The notes: generated by a model from the letters alone, not told the origin. Shown: positions 1 through 6,379, counted from the stretch's first letter. The stretch is DNA of 6,894 nt from Firmicutes bacterium UBA4916 (GCA_002398845.1 DHBY01000044.1:1-6894); one strand, 5' to 3'. Numbers and translations: made by a program.

Positions 1-459
1 TATATAAATCATGATATTGATGATGCCCTTCGAGCAAATATAATAAAAAAGGAAGAACTCCCTAAGGATTGTGTAGATGTATTAGGAAAATATCATGGAG
101 AAAGGATAAATACCATGATAGTAGATGTTATCCAAAATAGCTTAGATAAAAACTATATATCTATGAGTGATGAAATAGGGAATTACACAAACAAATTAAG
201 AGATTTTATGTTTGAAAAGGTATATTTAGATAAGATAGCAAAGAAAGAAGAAGGCAAAGCTAAATATATAATAGAACAATTATACAATTACTATATTAAA
301 AACTTTTCTAGATTGCCAGAAGAACATAAAAAATTATATAAAGAAGATAATTTTTCAAAAGAAGATATAATATGTGATTATATCGCAGGAATGACTGATA
401 GATATGCTGTTAAATTGTTTAAAGACTTATTTGTACCAAAGGCTTGGGAAAAATATTAA
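1..459 (+). CDS. dgt: dGTPase-like HD-domain triphosphohydrolase, C-terminal part (5' end outside window)
   Basis: The frame is open from the first base, and 152 codons are visible before the TAA stop. The visible start, YINHDIDDALRA, matches the conserved late block of bacterial dGTPase-like proteins, in which an aspartate completes the HD metal site; the main H...HD residues would lie upstream, off the window. The remainder is the helical C-terminal half of the family, including a DYIAGMTDRYA segment at visible residues 125-135. Family members hydrolyse dNTPs, classically dGTP, to the deoxynucleoside and triphosphate in the cytoplasm; the substrate of this one is not readable. A Met at 115 with AAAGGA upstream could look like a start, but the family match continues upstream, so it is internal. 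This type of gene commonly precedes dnaG in Clostridia. A promoter lies between it and dnaG. Confidence 0.85.
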   Translation, partial: YINHDIDDALRANIIKKEELPKDCVDVLGKYHGERINTMIVDVIQNSLDKNYISMSDEIGNYTNKLRDFMFEKVYLDKIAKKEEGKAKYIIEQLYNYYIKNFSRLPEEHKKLYKEDNFSKEDIICDYIAGMTDRYAVKLFKDLFVPKAWEKY

Positions 460-465
460 AAAAAA

Positions 466-492
466 GAAGGATTATTTGATTATTTGTCGAAT
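466..492 (+). promoter_or_regulatory. Sigma-H-type promoter upstream of dnaG-rpoD
   Basis: GAAGGATTA (466-474) fits the Bacillus sigma-H -35 consensus RNAGGAWWW at every position. An 11-nt spacer (475-485) follows, then GTCGAAT (486-492), which fits the -10 consensus RNNGAAT. Transcription would start near 499, giving a dnaG leader of about 55 nt. In B. subtilis the dnaG-sigA operon is known to have a sigma-H promoter (P3) active at the onset of sporulation. A TATAAT at 492-497 overlaps it but has no acceptable sigma-A -35 at 16-18 nt. The match is seen in the sequence; its activity is inferred. Confidence 0.7.
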
Positions 493-554
493 ATAATAAA
501 GTGCTTTCTTCTTTTTCTAGTTTTTCTAAGATGAAAAAGATAAGGTGGTAGTAT

Positions 555-2399
555 ATGTCAATTATTATTAATGATGAAATAATTGAAAAGATTCGAGATA
601 GTAGTGATTTGTTTAATCTAGTATCAGAGTATCTACCTTTAAAAAGGGCAGGAAGCAACTATATTGGATTATGTCCATTTCATAATGAAAAAACTCCGTC
701 TTTTACAGTATCTGAAACTAAACAACTCTTTCATTGCTTTGGTTGCGGAGAAGGAGGAGATGCAATCTCCTTTATCATGAAGATGGAAAATTTATCATTT
801 TTAGAAGCCATAAAGTTTTTAGCAGACAAATATGGGATACCTTTAGAAGAAAACAAAAATGTTAATGAAAAATTGGTATTAGAAAAAGAAAAGATATATC
901 GAATAAATGTAGAAGCAGCTAGATTTTACTATTATAATTTAATTAATAATAAAAGGCCAATAATATATTTAGATAATAGAAAAATTAATAGAAACATAAT
1001 AAACCAATTTGGATTAGGGTATTCTTCGGATAGCTGGGATGGCATATATAAATATTTAAAAGGAAAAGGATATGATGAAAAGGATATTGAAAAAGCTGGC
1101 CTAATAGGTAGAAAAAAGGATGGCATTGGATATTATGATAAGTTTAGGGATAGGATAATGTTCCCAATAATAGATACAAGAGGTAGAATTGCTGGATTTG
1201 GAGGCAGGGCATTAGACAATACTATGCCTAAATACTTAAATTCACAGGATACTTTAGTATTTTCAAAAGGTAATATGCTATACGGATTAAACTTAGTTAA
1301 AAAACACTCGGACAGGAAAAAAATTATATTAGTTGAAGGTTATATGGACGTTATATCATTATTCAAAAATGGAATAAACTATTCAGTTGCAAGTCTTGGA
1401 ACTGCTTTCACTCAAAATCAGGCGAAGCTGCTAAAGCGATATGGAGAAGAAATATATATTTGTTATGATTCTGATAAAGCAGGGATAAATGCAACAAATA
1501 AAGCTTTAAGGATATTAAGAAATGAAGAAATAGAACCAAAAGTGATAGTATTACCATCAGGACAAGATCCTGATGATTTTATAAAAAATAATGGGCTAAA
1601 GGAATTTGAAAAATTATTAACAAAAGCACTAAATTATATGGAATACAAAATATTTATTAACAAACAGAAATATAACCTATCTAAAGCAGAAGATAAAATT
1701 AAGTTTACCAAAGAAATAGCTAAAAATTTAAGGGAATTAAAAAGTCCCATAGAAAAAGATGTATATATAGATAAAATATCAGAGGACACAGGAATATCAA
1801 AAGAAGCAATACGTAGGGAAGCATTAGGAATAAATCATAGCAGTGGTAAAACTATTTATGAGGACAAGTATATTAATACTAAATATAGGGATAATAAGAA
1901 TAAAATAACGCCTATTAAAATTGTGCTAGAATCAGCACATTTAACCGCTGAAAAGACTTTATTAAAATTAATGATAGAAAATAAGGATTATTATGAGAAG
2001 ATTAGAAAACAATTGAATAAGGAAGACTTTTTAAATTATGAATGCAGTATTATAGCAAATATTGTTTTTGAAGAATACTCAAATGATCCCCAGCTTGCGC
2101 AAATCGATTCTAAATTTATACTAGAAAGATTAAAAAATGAAGAAAATATTGACTTATCAATAATAAATGAAATTATAGATAAAAAATTTGACTTTTTGCC
2201 TGAAGATAAGGATAAACTAATAGAAGATTTAGTTGGAACAATTGAATATTCTAAACTAAAAATTAAAAGGAAAAAGATAATGGAAAAAATTCAAGAAATT
2301 GAATCCAAAAAAGATAAGGGAGAAGGAGATGTATATAAATTCAAATCATTATGCTCGGAGTTAACAGAATTAGACAGAATGATAAAATCATATATATAA
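555..2399 (+). CDS. dnaG: DNA primase DnaG
   Basis: This gene encodes the 614-residue replicative primase, which makes RNA primers for Okazaki fragments at the fork with the DnaB-type helicase. The length is normal for the family. The N-terminal CHC2 zinc-binding domain has ligands C40, H43, C61 and C64 (CPFH and CFGC). The RNA polymerase core carries the basic FRDRIMFPI segment at about 197-205 and GFGGRAL at 214-220. The TOPRIM fold follows, with LVEGYMDV (E261), YDSDKAG (D305, D307) and GQDPDD (337-341) supplying the metal-binding acidic residues. Residues from about 460 to 614 form the helical, lysine/glutamate-rich helicase-interaction domain, less conserved as expected. ATG at 555 is chosen because AAGGTGG (542-548) lies 6 nt upstream and the protein begins directly at the CHC2 domain. 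rpoD follows after 24 nt. No disrupted motif is seen. Confidence 0.98.
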   Translation: MSIIINDEIIEKIRDSSDLFNLVSEYLPLKRAGSNYIGLCPFHNEKTPSFTVSETKQLFHCFGCGEGGDAISFIMKMENLSFLEAIKFLADKYGIPLEENKNVNEKLVLEKEKIYRINVEAARFYYYNLINNKRPIIYLDNRKINRNIINQFGLGYSSDSWDGIYKYLKGKGYDEKDIEKAGLIGRKKDGIGYYDKFRDRIMFPIIDTRGRIAGFGGRALDNTMPKYLNSQDTLVFSKGNMLYGLNLVKKHSDRKKIILVEGYMDVISLFKNGINYSVASLGTAFTQNQAKLLKRYGEEIYICYDSDKAGINATNKALRILRNEEIEPKVIVLPSGQDPDDFIKNNGLKEFEKLLTKALNYMEYKIFINKQKYNLSKAEDKIKFTKEIAKNLRELKSPIEKDVYIDKISEDTGISKEAIRREALGINHSSGKTIYEDKYINTKYRDNKNKITPIKIVLESAHLTAEKTLLKLMIENKDYYEKIRKQLNKEDFLNYECSIIANIVFEEYSNDPQLAQIDSKFILERLKNEENIDLSIINEIIDKKFDFLPEDKDKLIEDLVGTIEYSKLKIKRKKIMEKIQEIESKKDKGEGDVYKFKSLCSELTELDRMIKSYI

Positions 2400-2423
2400 A
2401 TACTTGGAAGGGAGGGAGCTGCA

Positions 2424-3557
2424 TTGGAACACAAAAATAAAAATGGAGAGAAAACAAAAAAAAGAAAAATTGAAGCTGTAAAAAGCTTAATTAATAAAGG
2501 CAAAAAGAATGGAATGTTAACATATAAAGAAATAATGGATTCATTAGAAGAGATTGACCTAGATGTAGAGCAAATAGATAATATTTATTCGAGGCTAGAA
2601 GATATGGGGATCGATATTGTAGGTGAAAAAGAAGATGATATACTACTTGAAACTGATAATGATGATAATGATAATGATAATGAAGAAGTAGATGTTAAGG
2701 AGGAAGACCTTTCAGTACCTAAAGGGATAAATGTAGATGATCCTGTTAGAATGTATCTAAAGGAAATAGGCAAGATACCTTTATTAACAGCAGAAGAAGA
2801 AATTCAACTAGCAAAGAGAATGGAACAAGGAGATGAAGAAGCGAAGAAAAAGCTTGCAGAAGCAAATCTTAGGCTTGTAGTAAGTATTGCAAAAAGATAT
2901 GTAGGTAGAGGTATGATGTTTTTAGATCTAATCCAGGAAGGAAACTTAGGTTTAATGAAAGCAGTAGAAAAATTTGATTATGAAAAAGGCTTTAAATTTA
3001 GCACCTATGCTACTTGGTGGATACGTCAAGCTATAACAAGGGCAATTGCTGATCAGGCTAGGACCATAAGGATACCAGTTCATATGGTAGAGACAATAAA
3101 TAAGCTTGTAAGGGTTCAAAGGCAATTAGTTCAAGAATTAGGTAGGGATCCAACACCAGAAGAGATTGGTAAAGAGATGAGTATGGAGGTAGAAAAGGTT
3201 AGAGAAATCATGAAAATTGCTCAAGAACCTGTATCCTTAGAAACACCGATTGGAGAAGAAGAAGATAGCCACCTAGGTGATTTTATAGAAGATGATAGTG
3301 CACTTGCACCTGCAGATGCAGCAACCTATATTATGCTAAGGGAACAATTGATCGATGTATTAGACACTCTTACTCCAAGGGAGCAAAAGGTACTAAGATT
3401 AAGATTTGGTTTAGATGATGGGCGGGCTAGAACCTTAGAAGAAGTAGGCAAAGAATTTGATGTTACAAGGGAAAGGATTAGGCAAATAGAAGCAAAAGCT
3501 TTAAGAAAATTAAGACATCCAAGTAGAAGCAAAAAATTAAAAGACTTTTTAGAATAA
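2424..3557 (+). CDS. rpoD: Housekeeping RNA polymerase sigma factor RpoD/SigA
   Basis: This is the primary sigma-70 factor, which directs core RNA polymerase to most vegetative promoters. At 377 residues it has the short Gram-positive form without the large non-conserved insertion of E. coli RpoD. In order: region 1.1-like helices (about 14-68); an acidic linker (71-95) containing an Asp/Asn repeat; region 1.2 (DDPVRMYLKEIG, 105-116); region 2, including EANLRLVVSIAKRYVGRG (146-163), the core-binding DLIQEGNLGLMKAVEKFDY and the -10-reading TYATWWIRQAITRA (194-207); region 3 (about 215-275); and region 4.2 helix-turn-helix (TLEEVGKEFDVTRERIRQIE, 337-356) for the -35 element. Translation starts at TTG with the strong SD run AAGGGAGGGAG just upstream (2408-2418); the first in-frame ATG is codon 31, inside region 1.1, so TTG is preferred. 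It is cotranscribed with dnaG by spacing. Confidence 0.98.
   Translation: MEHKNKNGEKTKKRKIEAVKSLINKGKKNGMLTYKEIMDSLEEIDLDVEQIDNIYSRLEDMGIDIVGEKEDDILLETDNDDNDNDNEEVDVKEEDLSVPKGINVDDPVRMYLKEIGKIPLLTAEEEIQLAKRMEQGDEEAKKKLAEANLRLVVSIAKRYVGRGMMFLDLIQEGNLGLMKAVEKFDYEKGFKFSTYATWWIRQAITRAIADQARTIRIPVHMVETINKLVRVQRQLVQELGRDPTPEEIGKEMSMEVEKVREIMKIAQEPVSLETPIGEEEDSHLGDFIEDDSALAPADAATYIMLREQLIDVLDTLTPREQKVLRLRFGLDDGRARTLEEVGKEFDVTRERIRQIEAKALRKLRHPSRSKKLKDFLE
2655..2681 (+). repeat. GATAAT microsatellite inside rpoD
   Basis: Four GATAAT units occur, the first separated from the other three by a single GAT: 2655-2660, 2664-2669, 2670-2675 and 2676-2681. They encode alternating Asp/Asn at residues 78-86 of the acidic linker between regions 1.1 and 1.2. 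The 6-nt unit is in frame, so slippage would add or remove Asp-Asn pairs without breaking the gene. Confidence 0.85.
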
Positions 3558-3588
3558 ATTAAGGATTCGCTTGAGCGAATCTTTAATT
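3557..3588 (+). promoter_or_regulatory. Intergenic hairpin between rpoD and trmK, no U-tract
   Basis: Arms 3557-3570 and 3575-3588 form a 14-bp stem (core GGATTCGC / GCGAATCT) with one G-U pair and a TTGA loop, starting on the last base of the rpoD stop codon. What follows is GTAAAAAAACCC, an A-run rather than a T-run, so it is not a normal intrinsic terminator on this strand. On the other strand it is followed only by a weak TTTATT. It may act as an attenuator, or as an RNA processing or stability element that lowers trmK relative to rpoD. The hairpin is seen; the function is inferred. Confidence 0.6.
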
Positions 3589-3621
3589 GTAAAAAAACCC
3601 TAGACGAAAGGAAGTAAATCT

Positions 3622-4320
3622 ATGAAATTATCAGATAGACTGCAGGCAATAGCAAACTTTGTGCCAAGGAATTCAATAGTAGGGGATATAGGGACTGACC
3701 ATGGATATATACCAGTATATTTAGTTGAAAATAAAATATCTAAAAAGGTCATAGCAGCAGATATTAGCAGTAATTCGTTAGATAAAATAATACAATATGT
3801 AAAATTAACTAATTGTAAAAAGGATATTGATATTAGACTAGGGGATGGATTAGAGGTAGTCAAGCCTTTTGAAATAGATACGGTAGTAATTGCAGGAATG
3901 GGAGGGCTCCTTATTAAAGATATTTTGGACAAGGATAAAGTAAAAAGAGATTCCATCACACATTTTATATTGCAGCCAAATATAGCTAGCAAAGAGCTAA
4001 GAGAATATCTATTTGAAAATAACTTTGAAATTATTGATGAAAAGTTGATAAAAGAGGACAATAAATTTTATGAGATAATATATGCAAGAAAAGGAAAAGC
4101 ATATATATCTAAAGAGATATATTATGAAATAGGTAAGAAACTAATATTAAATAAGGATCCGCTGCTGGAGGAGTTTGTAAATAATAAAATTAAAACGAAT
4201 GAAAAGATTCTGGAGGAACTTAAAGACAAAAATACGGAGAAAAGCATGGAAAGATACAAAGAACTAATTGAAAAAAATTGTGAGCTAAAGGAGGTATTAA
4301 AGGAGTATGAAAGCAATTGA
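3622..4320 (+). CDS. trmK: tRNA (adenine(22)-N1)-methyltransferase TrmK
   Basis: The product is 232 residues and is predicted to be a cytoplasmic SAM-dependent methyltransferase that makes m1A at position 22 of tRNA. The N-terminal Rossmann-like domain opens with the family-typical LSDRLQAIANFVP, followed by motif I DIGTDHGY (22-29) for SAM binding, an acidic strand end AADIS (45-49), RLGDGLEVV (72-80), the family signature VIAGMGG (89-95) and LQPN (117-120). The C-terminal part, about 160-232, is highly charged and predicted helical, matching the coiled-coil tail of the TrmK/YqfN family. The start is supported by AAAGGAAG (3607-3614) 7 nt upstream. It follows rpoD by 64 nt and overlaps the Nif3-like gene by 14 nt, which suggests translational coupling. 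In B. subtilis the equivalent gene also lies near sigA and next to yqfO. Confidence 0.93.
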   Translation: MKLSDRLQAIANFVPRNSIVGDIGTDHGYIPVYLVENKISKKVIAADISSNSLDKIIQYVKLTNCKKDIDIRLGDGLEVVKPFEIDTVVIAGMGGLLIKDILDKDKVKRDSITHFILQPNIASKELREYLFENNFEIIDEKLIKEDNKFYEIIYARKGKAYISKEIYYEIGKKLILNKDPLLEEFVNNKIKTNEKILEELKDKNTEKSMERYKELIEKNCELKEVLKEYESN

Positions 4321-5110
4321 AATAATAAATTTATTAAATGAATGGGCTCCTCCCTATCTAATTGATGAATGGGATAATACAGGATTTCAAATTGGAGATT
4401 CTGAAAAAGAAATACAAAGAATACTTATATCTTTAGATTTAGATAGAGAAGTTTTTGAAAAAGCAGTAGAAGAAAATGTACAGATGATAATTACTCACCA
4501 CCCAATAATATTCGAACCATTAAAAACTTTAACAAGGGATAACTATAAAGAAAAGTTAATTTATGATATTATAAAGAAGGATATGGTAGTATATAATGCT
4601 CATACCAACTTAGATTTAGCAAAGAATGGAGTAAACGATACCTTAGCAAAAGTATTAGATATTAAAGATTCCAAACCTTTAAAAATTGTCTATGAAGGAC
4701 CACTCGCAAACAAGGGTAAAACTTTTGGCTATGGTCGAGTAGGAGAAATAGATGAAATATCTTTATATAAATATTTAGATAAAGTAAAGAAAAACTTAAA
4801 TGTAGACAATATCATAATCTATGGAAATACAGATAGAATTATTAACAAAGTAGCAGTTTGTGGAGGTAGTGGCTCTTCTTTTATATATGATGCATATTTA
4901 AAAGGAGCACAGCTATATATTACAGGAGATGTAAAATATCATGATGCCCAATATGCCAATGAACTAGGATTAACCATAGCGGATGCAGGACACTATCATA
5001 CAGAAAAGGTAATATTGCCAGTAATAAAAGAATATTTAGAAAAGAAAACGCAAGAAATGGTTGAAATCCAGTTGTATAGTCGAAGTAGTCCGCCTTATGC
5101 AATTTATTAA
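4307..5110 (+). CDS. Nif3/YqfO-family dinuclear metal centre hexameric protein
   Basis: This encodes a 267-residue member of the Nif3 (DUF34, YbgI/YqfO) family, toroidal hexamers with a two-metal site per subunit. The biochemical role of the family is not settled; proposals include hydrolase activity and metal-related or regulatory functions. The N-terminus EWAPPYLIDEWDNTGFQIGD is diagnostic. Visible metal-site motifs are THHP (H64, H65), AHTNLD (H99, D103) and DAGHYHTE near the C-terminus (H229, E233), with GDVKYHDA (207-214) nearby. It is the short form: the PII-like domain inserted in Bacillus YqfO is absent. The ATG at 4307 overlaps trmK. There are two SD-like runs upstream, AAAGGAGG (4287-4294), 12 nt away, and AAAGGAG (4299-4305), only 1 nt away, so the first is the likelier one. 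The zinc-ribbon gene follows after 19 nt. Confidence 0.95.
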   Translation: MKAIEIINLLNEWAPPYLIDEWDNTGFQIGDSEKEIQRILISLDLDREVFEKAVEENVQMIITHHPIIFEPLKTLTRDNYKEKLIYDIIKKDMVVYNAHTNLDLAKNGVNDTLAKVLDIKDSKPLKIVYEGPLANKGKTFGYGRVGEIDEISLYKYLDKVKKNLNVDNIIIYGNTDRIINKVAVCGGSGSSFIYDAYLKGAQLYITGDVKYHDAQYANELGLTIADAGHYHTEKVILPVIKEYLEKKTQEMVEIQLYSRSSPPYAIY

Positions 5111-5129
5111 ATTTAATGGAGGTGGGTAT

Positions 5130-5840
5130 ATGGAAAGTTTAGATTTGTTATGGGAACTTCAGAAACATGATAGTACTTTAAAGGATATAAATAATAAATT
5201 AAAGTATATAGCAAATGCTGAAAAAATTGAATCAATATCGAATAAATTGAACGAAACAGAAATTAAACTAAATGATTTGGAATGTAGATTAGAGGAAGAT
5301 GAAAAAAGACTAATTAAAAATAATTCCATTTTAAAAGAATTGGATTTTAAATTAAAAGGGATAGAAAAAGATTTATATGAAGGCACTATTGGGGATTTAA
5401 AACAATTGAGTTATCTAGATAAAGAAAGAGAATCAGTAATTAAAGAGATAGAAGAAAAAGAAGTGGAGATTTTTTCACAAATGGAGGAAATGGAAGGATT
5501 AAAGGAAGAGTTTTCAACAATAGAAAAAGGCTTTAAAAATTTAAGGATAGAATATACCCAATTAATAAAAGAGTATAAGGTAATAGATGAGAAACTTAAA
5601 GAAAAGGCAAAAGAAGAAAAAAAAGAAATAGAGATATTATCATCAAAAATTGGTGAAGATGCATTTAAAAGATATATACAATTAAGGAGCAGTAAAGGTA
5701 ATGCTGTAGTAGAAGTTATAGATAACAAATGCAGTGGCTGTAATATGGTATTACCTACATTTATATTGGATAAATTAAAAAATCATAAGGTCATCATACA
5801 TTGCGAAAATTGTAATAGAATATTATATTATAATAAATAG
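5130..5840 (+). CDS. Coiled-coil protein with C-terminal C4-type zinc ribbon
   Basis: The product is 236 residues. Residues 5 to about 175 are almost entirely charged heptad-like helix, broken by LYEGTIGDLKQLSYLDKE (82-99), the hinge region typical of this family, so an antiparallel coiled-coil hairpin is expected. A zinc ribbon follows with CSGC (C201, C204) and CENC (C225, C228), matching the zf-RING_7/C4-type zinc ribbon family (PF02591, the Helicobacter CdsZ group). The family is suspected of nucleic-acid or nucleotide-related roles but lacks a firmly established function in Firmicutes. No signal peptide is present, so it is cytoplasmic. ATG 5130 is chosen for GGAGGTG (5118-5124) just upstream and for family N-termini that begin with a Leu-rich LLWELQKHD-type block; a TTG 23 codons earlier overlaps the Nif3-like gene and lacks an SD. 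It is probably the last protein gene of the dnaG-rpoD transcription unit. Confidence 0.9.
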   Translation: MESLDLLWELQKHDSTLKDINNKLKYIANAEKIESISNKLNETEIKLNDLECRLEEDEKRLIKNNSILKELDFKLKGIEKDLYEGTIGDLKQLSYLDKERESVIKEIEEKEVEIFSQMEEMEGLKEEFSTIEKGFKNLRIEYTQLIKEYKVIDEKLKEKAKEEKKEIEILSSKIGEDAFKRYIQLRSSKGNAVVEVIDNKCSGCNMVLPTFILDKLKNHKVIIHCENCNRILYYNK

Positions 5841-5890
5841 TAGTAACTTTAATATCTAGGAAATCATACCAATGATGGGGAAAAATAAGT

Positions 5891-5919
5891 TTGCATTAAT
5901 CATTAACTTATGCTATAGT
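5891..5919 (+). promoter_or_regulatory. Sigma-A promoter of rnpB (extended -10)
   Basis: TTGCAT (5891-5896) and TATAGT (5914-5919) are separated by exactly 17 nt, and TG at 5911-5912 gives an extended -10 (TGCTATAGT). Transcription would begin near 5926, about 18 nt before helix P1 of RNase P RNA, so a short 5' leader is likely trimmed. The rest of 5841-5943 shows no convincing terminator for the upstream zinc-ribbon gene. Confidence 0.75.
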
Positions 5920-5943
5920 AATAATACCAAAAAGAGAATATGA

Positions 5944-6281
5944 TGAGTAAATCGGATGATCGCGTGCTTTTGCATGAGGAAAGTCCGTGCTCCATAGGGC
6001 AGGATGCTGGATAACGTCCAGTGGGGGTGACCCCAAGGCTAGTGCAACAGAAATATACCGCCTAACTTTTAGCTAGGTAAGGGTGGAAAGGCGAGGTAAG
6101 AGCTCACCAGCGATTAGGCGACTAATCGGCTCTGTAAACCCCATCTGGAGCAAGACCAAAAAGGAATACAAAAAGGTAGCTGCCCGCTGCCGTTCCAAAG
6201 GTAGGTCGCAGGAATCCATTGGTAACAATGGGTCTAGATAGATGATCGTCTAAGACAGAACACGGCTTATAGATTTACTCA
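5944..6281 (+). ncRNA. rnpB: RNase P RNA, bacterial class A
   Basis: This is the catalytic RNA of RNase P, which removes 5' leaders from pre-tRNAs. P1 pairs 5944-5953 with 6272-6281 (10 bp, perfect). P2 pairs 5955-5961 with 6244-6250. P3 is a minimal hairpin with a TTTT loop (5963-5976). P4 pairs AAGTCCGTG (5981-5989) with CACGGCTT (6261-6268), leaving the universally conserved bulged U at 5984. The pseudoknot P6 pairs GGGC (5997-6000) with GCCC in the P17 loop (6182-6185). P12 (6111-6128) has a GCGA loop and P18 (6216-6231) a GTAA loop. P15 pairs 6154-6157 with 6204-6207, with the GGTAGG run (6200-6205) that binds the tRNA CCA end. P16 and P17 occupy 6163-6196. Conserved blocks GAGGAAAGTCC, CCATAGGGCAGG, GTGCAACAGA, GGAGCAAGACCAA and AGATAGATGA are present. 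P6 and P15-P17 mark class A rather than the Bacillus class B. Ends are set by P1; the mature 3' end could extend a few bases. Confidence 0.97.
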
Positions 6282-6379
6282 ACAAACCTTTTAAAACATC
6301 AGTCTTTGGGACTGGTGTTTTTTACTTATTGTTCTGCTTTTTGCAATTTAGGTTTTGAATAAATCTATAAGCCGAGTCC
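6258..6379. repeat. Imperfect inverted repeat: rnpB 3' end and an inverted copy, flanking the terminator
   Basis: CGGCTTATAGATTTA (6263-6277), covering most of the 3' strands of P4 and P1, recurs as its exact reverse complement at 6360-6374. The match continues outward and inward: arms 6258-6289 and 6350-6379 pair at 27 of 30 aligned positions, with one 2-nt bulge (6283-6284). The rnpB terminator sits in the enclosed loop. A perfect 15-nt match at this precise place is very unlikely by chance. It may be a relic of an inverted duplication or a structural element; see the findings. Confidence 0.85.
6293..6323 (+). terminator. Intrinsic terminator of rnpB
   Basis: Arms AAAACATCAGTC (6293-6304) and GACTGGTGTTTT (6310-6321) form a 12-bp stem with one U-G pair and a TTTGG loop, running into six T's (6318-6323). 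It lies 11 nt after P1 of rnpB. On the minus strand the same hairpin ends in TTTT, so weak bidirectional activity is possible. Confidence 0.9.

Noticed and set aside
115..459. Met at 115 with AAAGGA (101-106) as the start of a 114-residue protein
   Set aside because: The frame is open to base 1 and the upstream residues match the dGTPase family, so this is an internal methionine.
492..497. TATAAT as the -10 of a sigma-A promoter for dnaG
   Set aside because: At 16-18 nt spacing the -35 candidates (such as GGATTA) match TTGACA poorly and there is no TG extension; the sigma-H match is far better.
461..516. AAAAAGAAG / CTTCTTTTT as a terminator of dgt
   Set aside because: The loop is 38 nt and the stem is almost all A-T, so it is not a convincing intrinsic terminator.
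531..551. Mini-ORF (MKKIRW) overlapping the dnaG ribosome binding site
   Set aside because: It has no ribosome binding site and is only six codons long; ATG in AT-rich leader sequence is expected by chance.
2291..2503. Minus-strand open frames across dnaG/rpoD and elsewhere as small genes
   Set aside because: They mirror A-rich coding sequence, lack SD sequences and family features, and span gene boundaries of well-supported + strand genes.
3600..4061. Minus-strand open frame of 153 codons opposite trmK
   Set aside because: It is fully antisense to a recognised gene, has low-complexity Ser/Ile/Leu composition typical of shadow frames, and no family match.
5061..5129. Upstream TTG start for the zinc-ribbon protein
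   Set aside because: It adds 23 residues unlike the family, overlaps the Nif3-like gene, and lacks a ribosome binding site; ATG 5130 has GGAGGTG.
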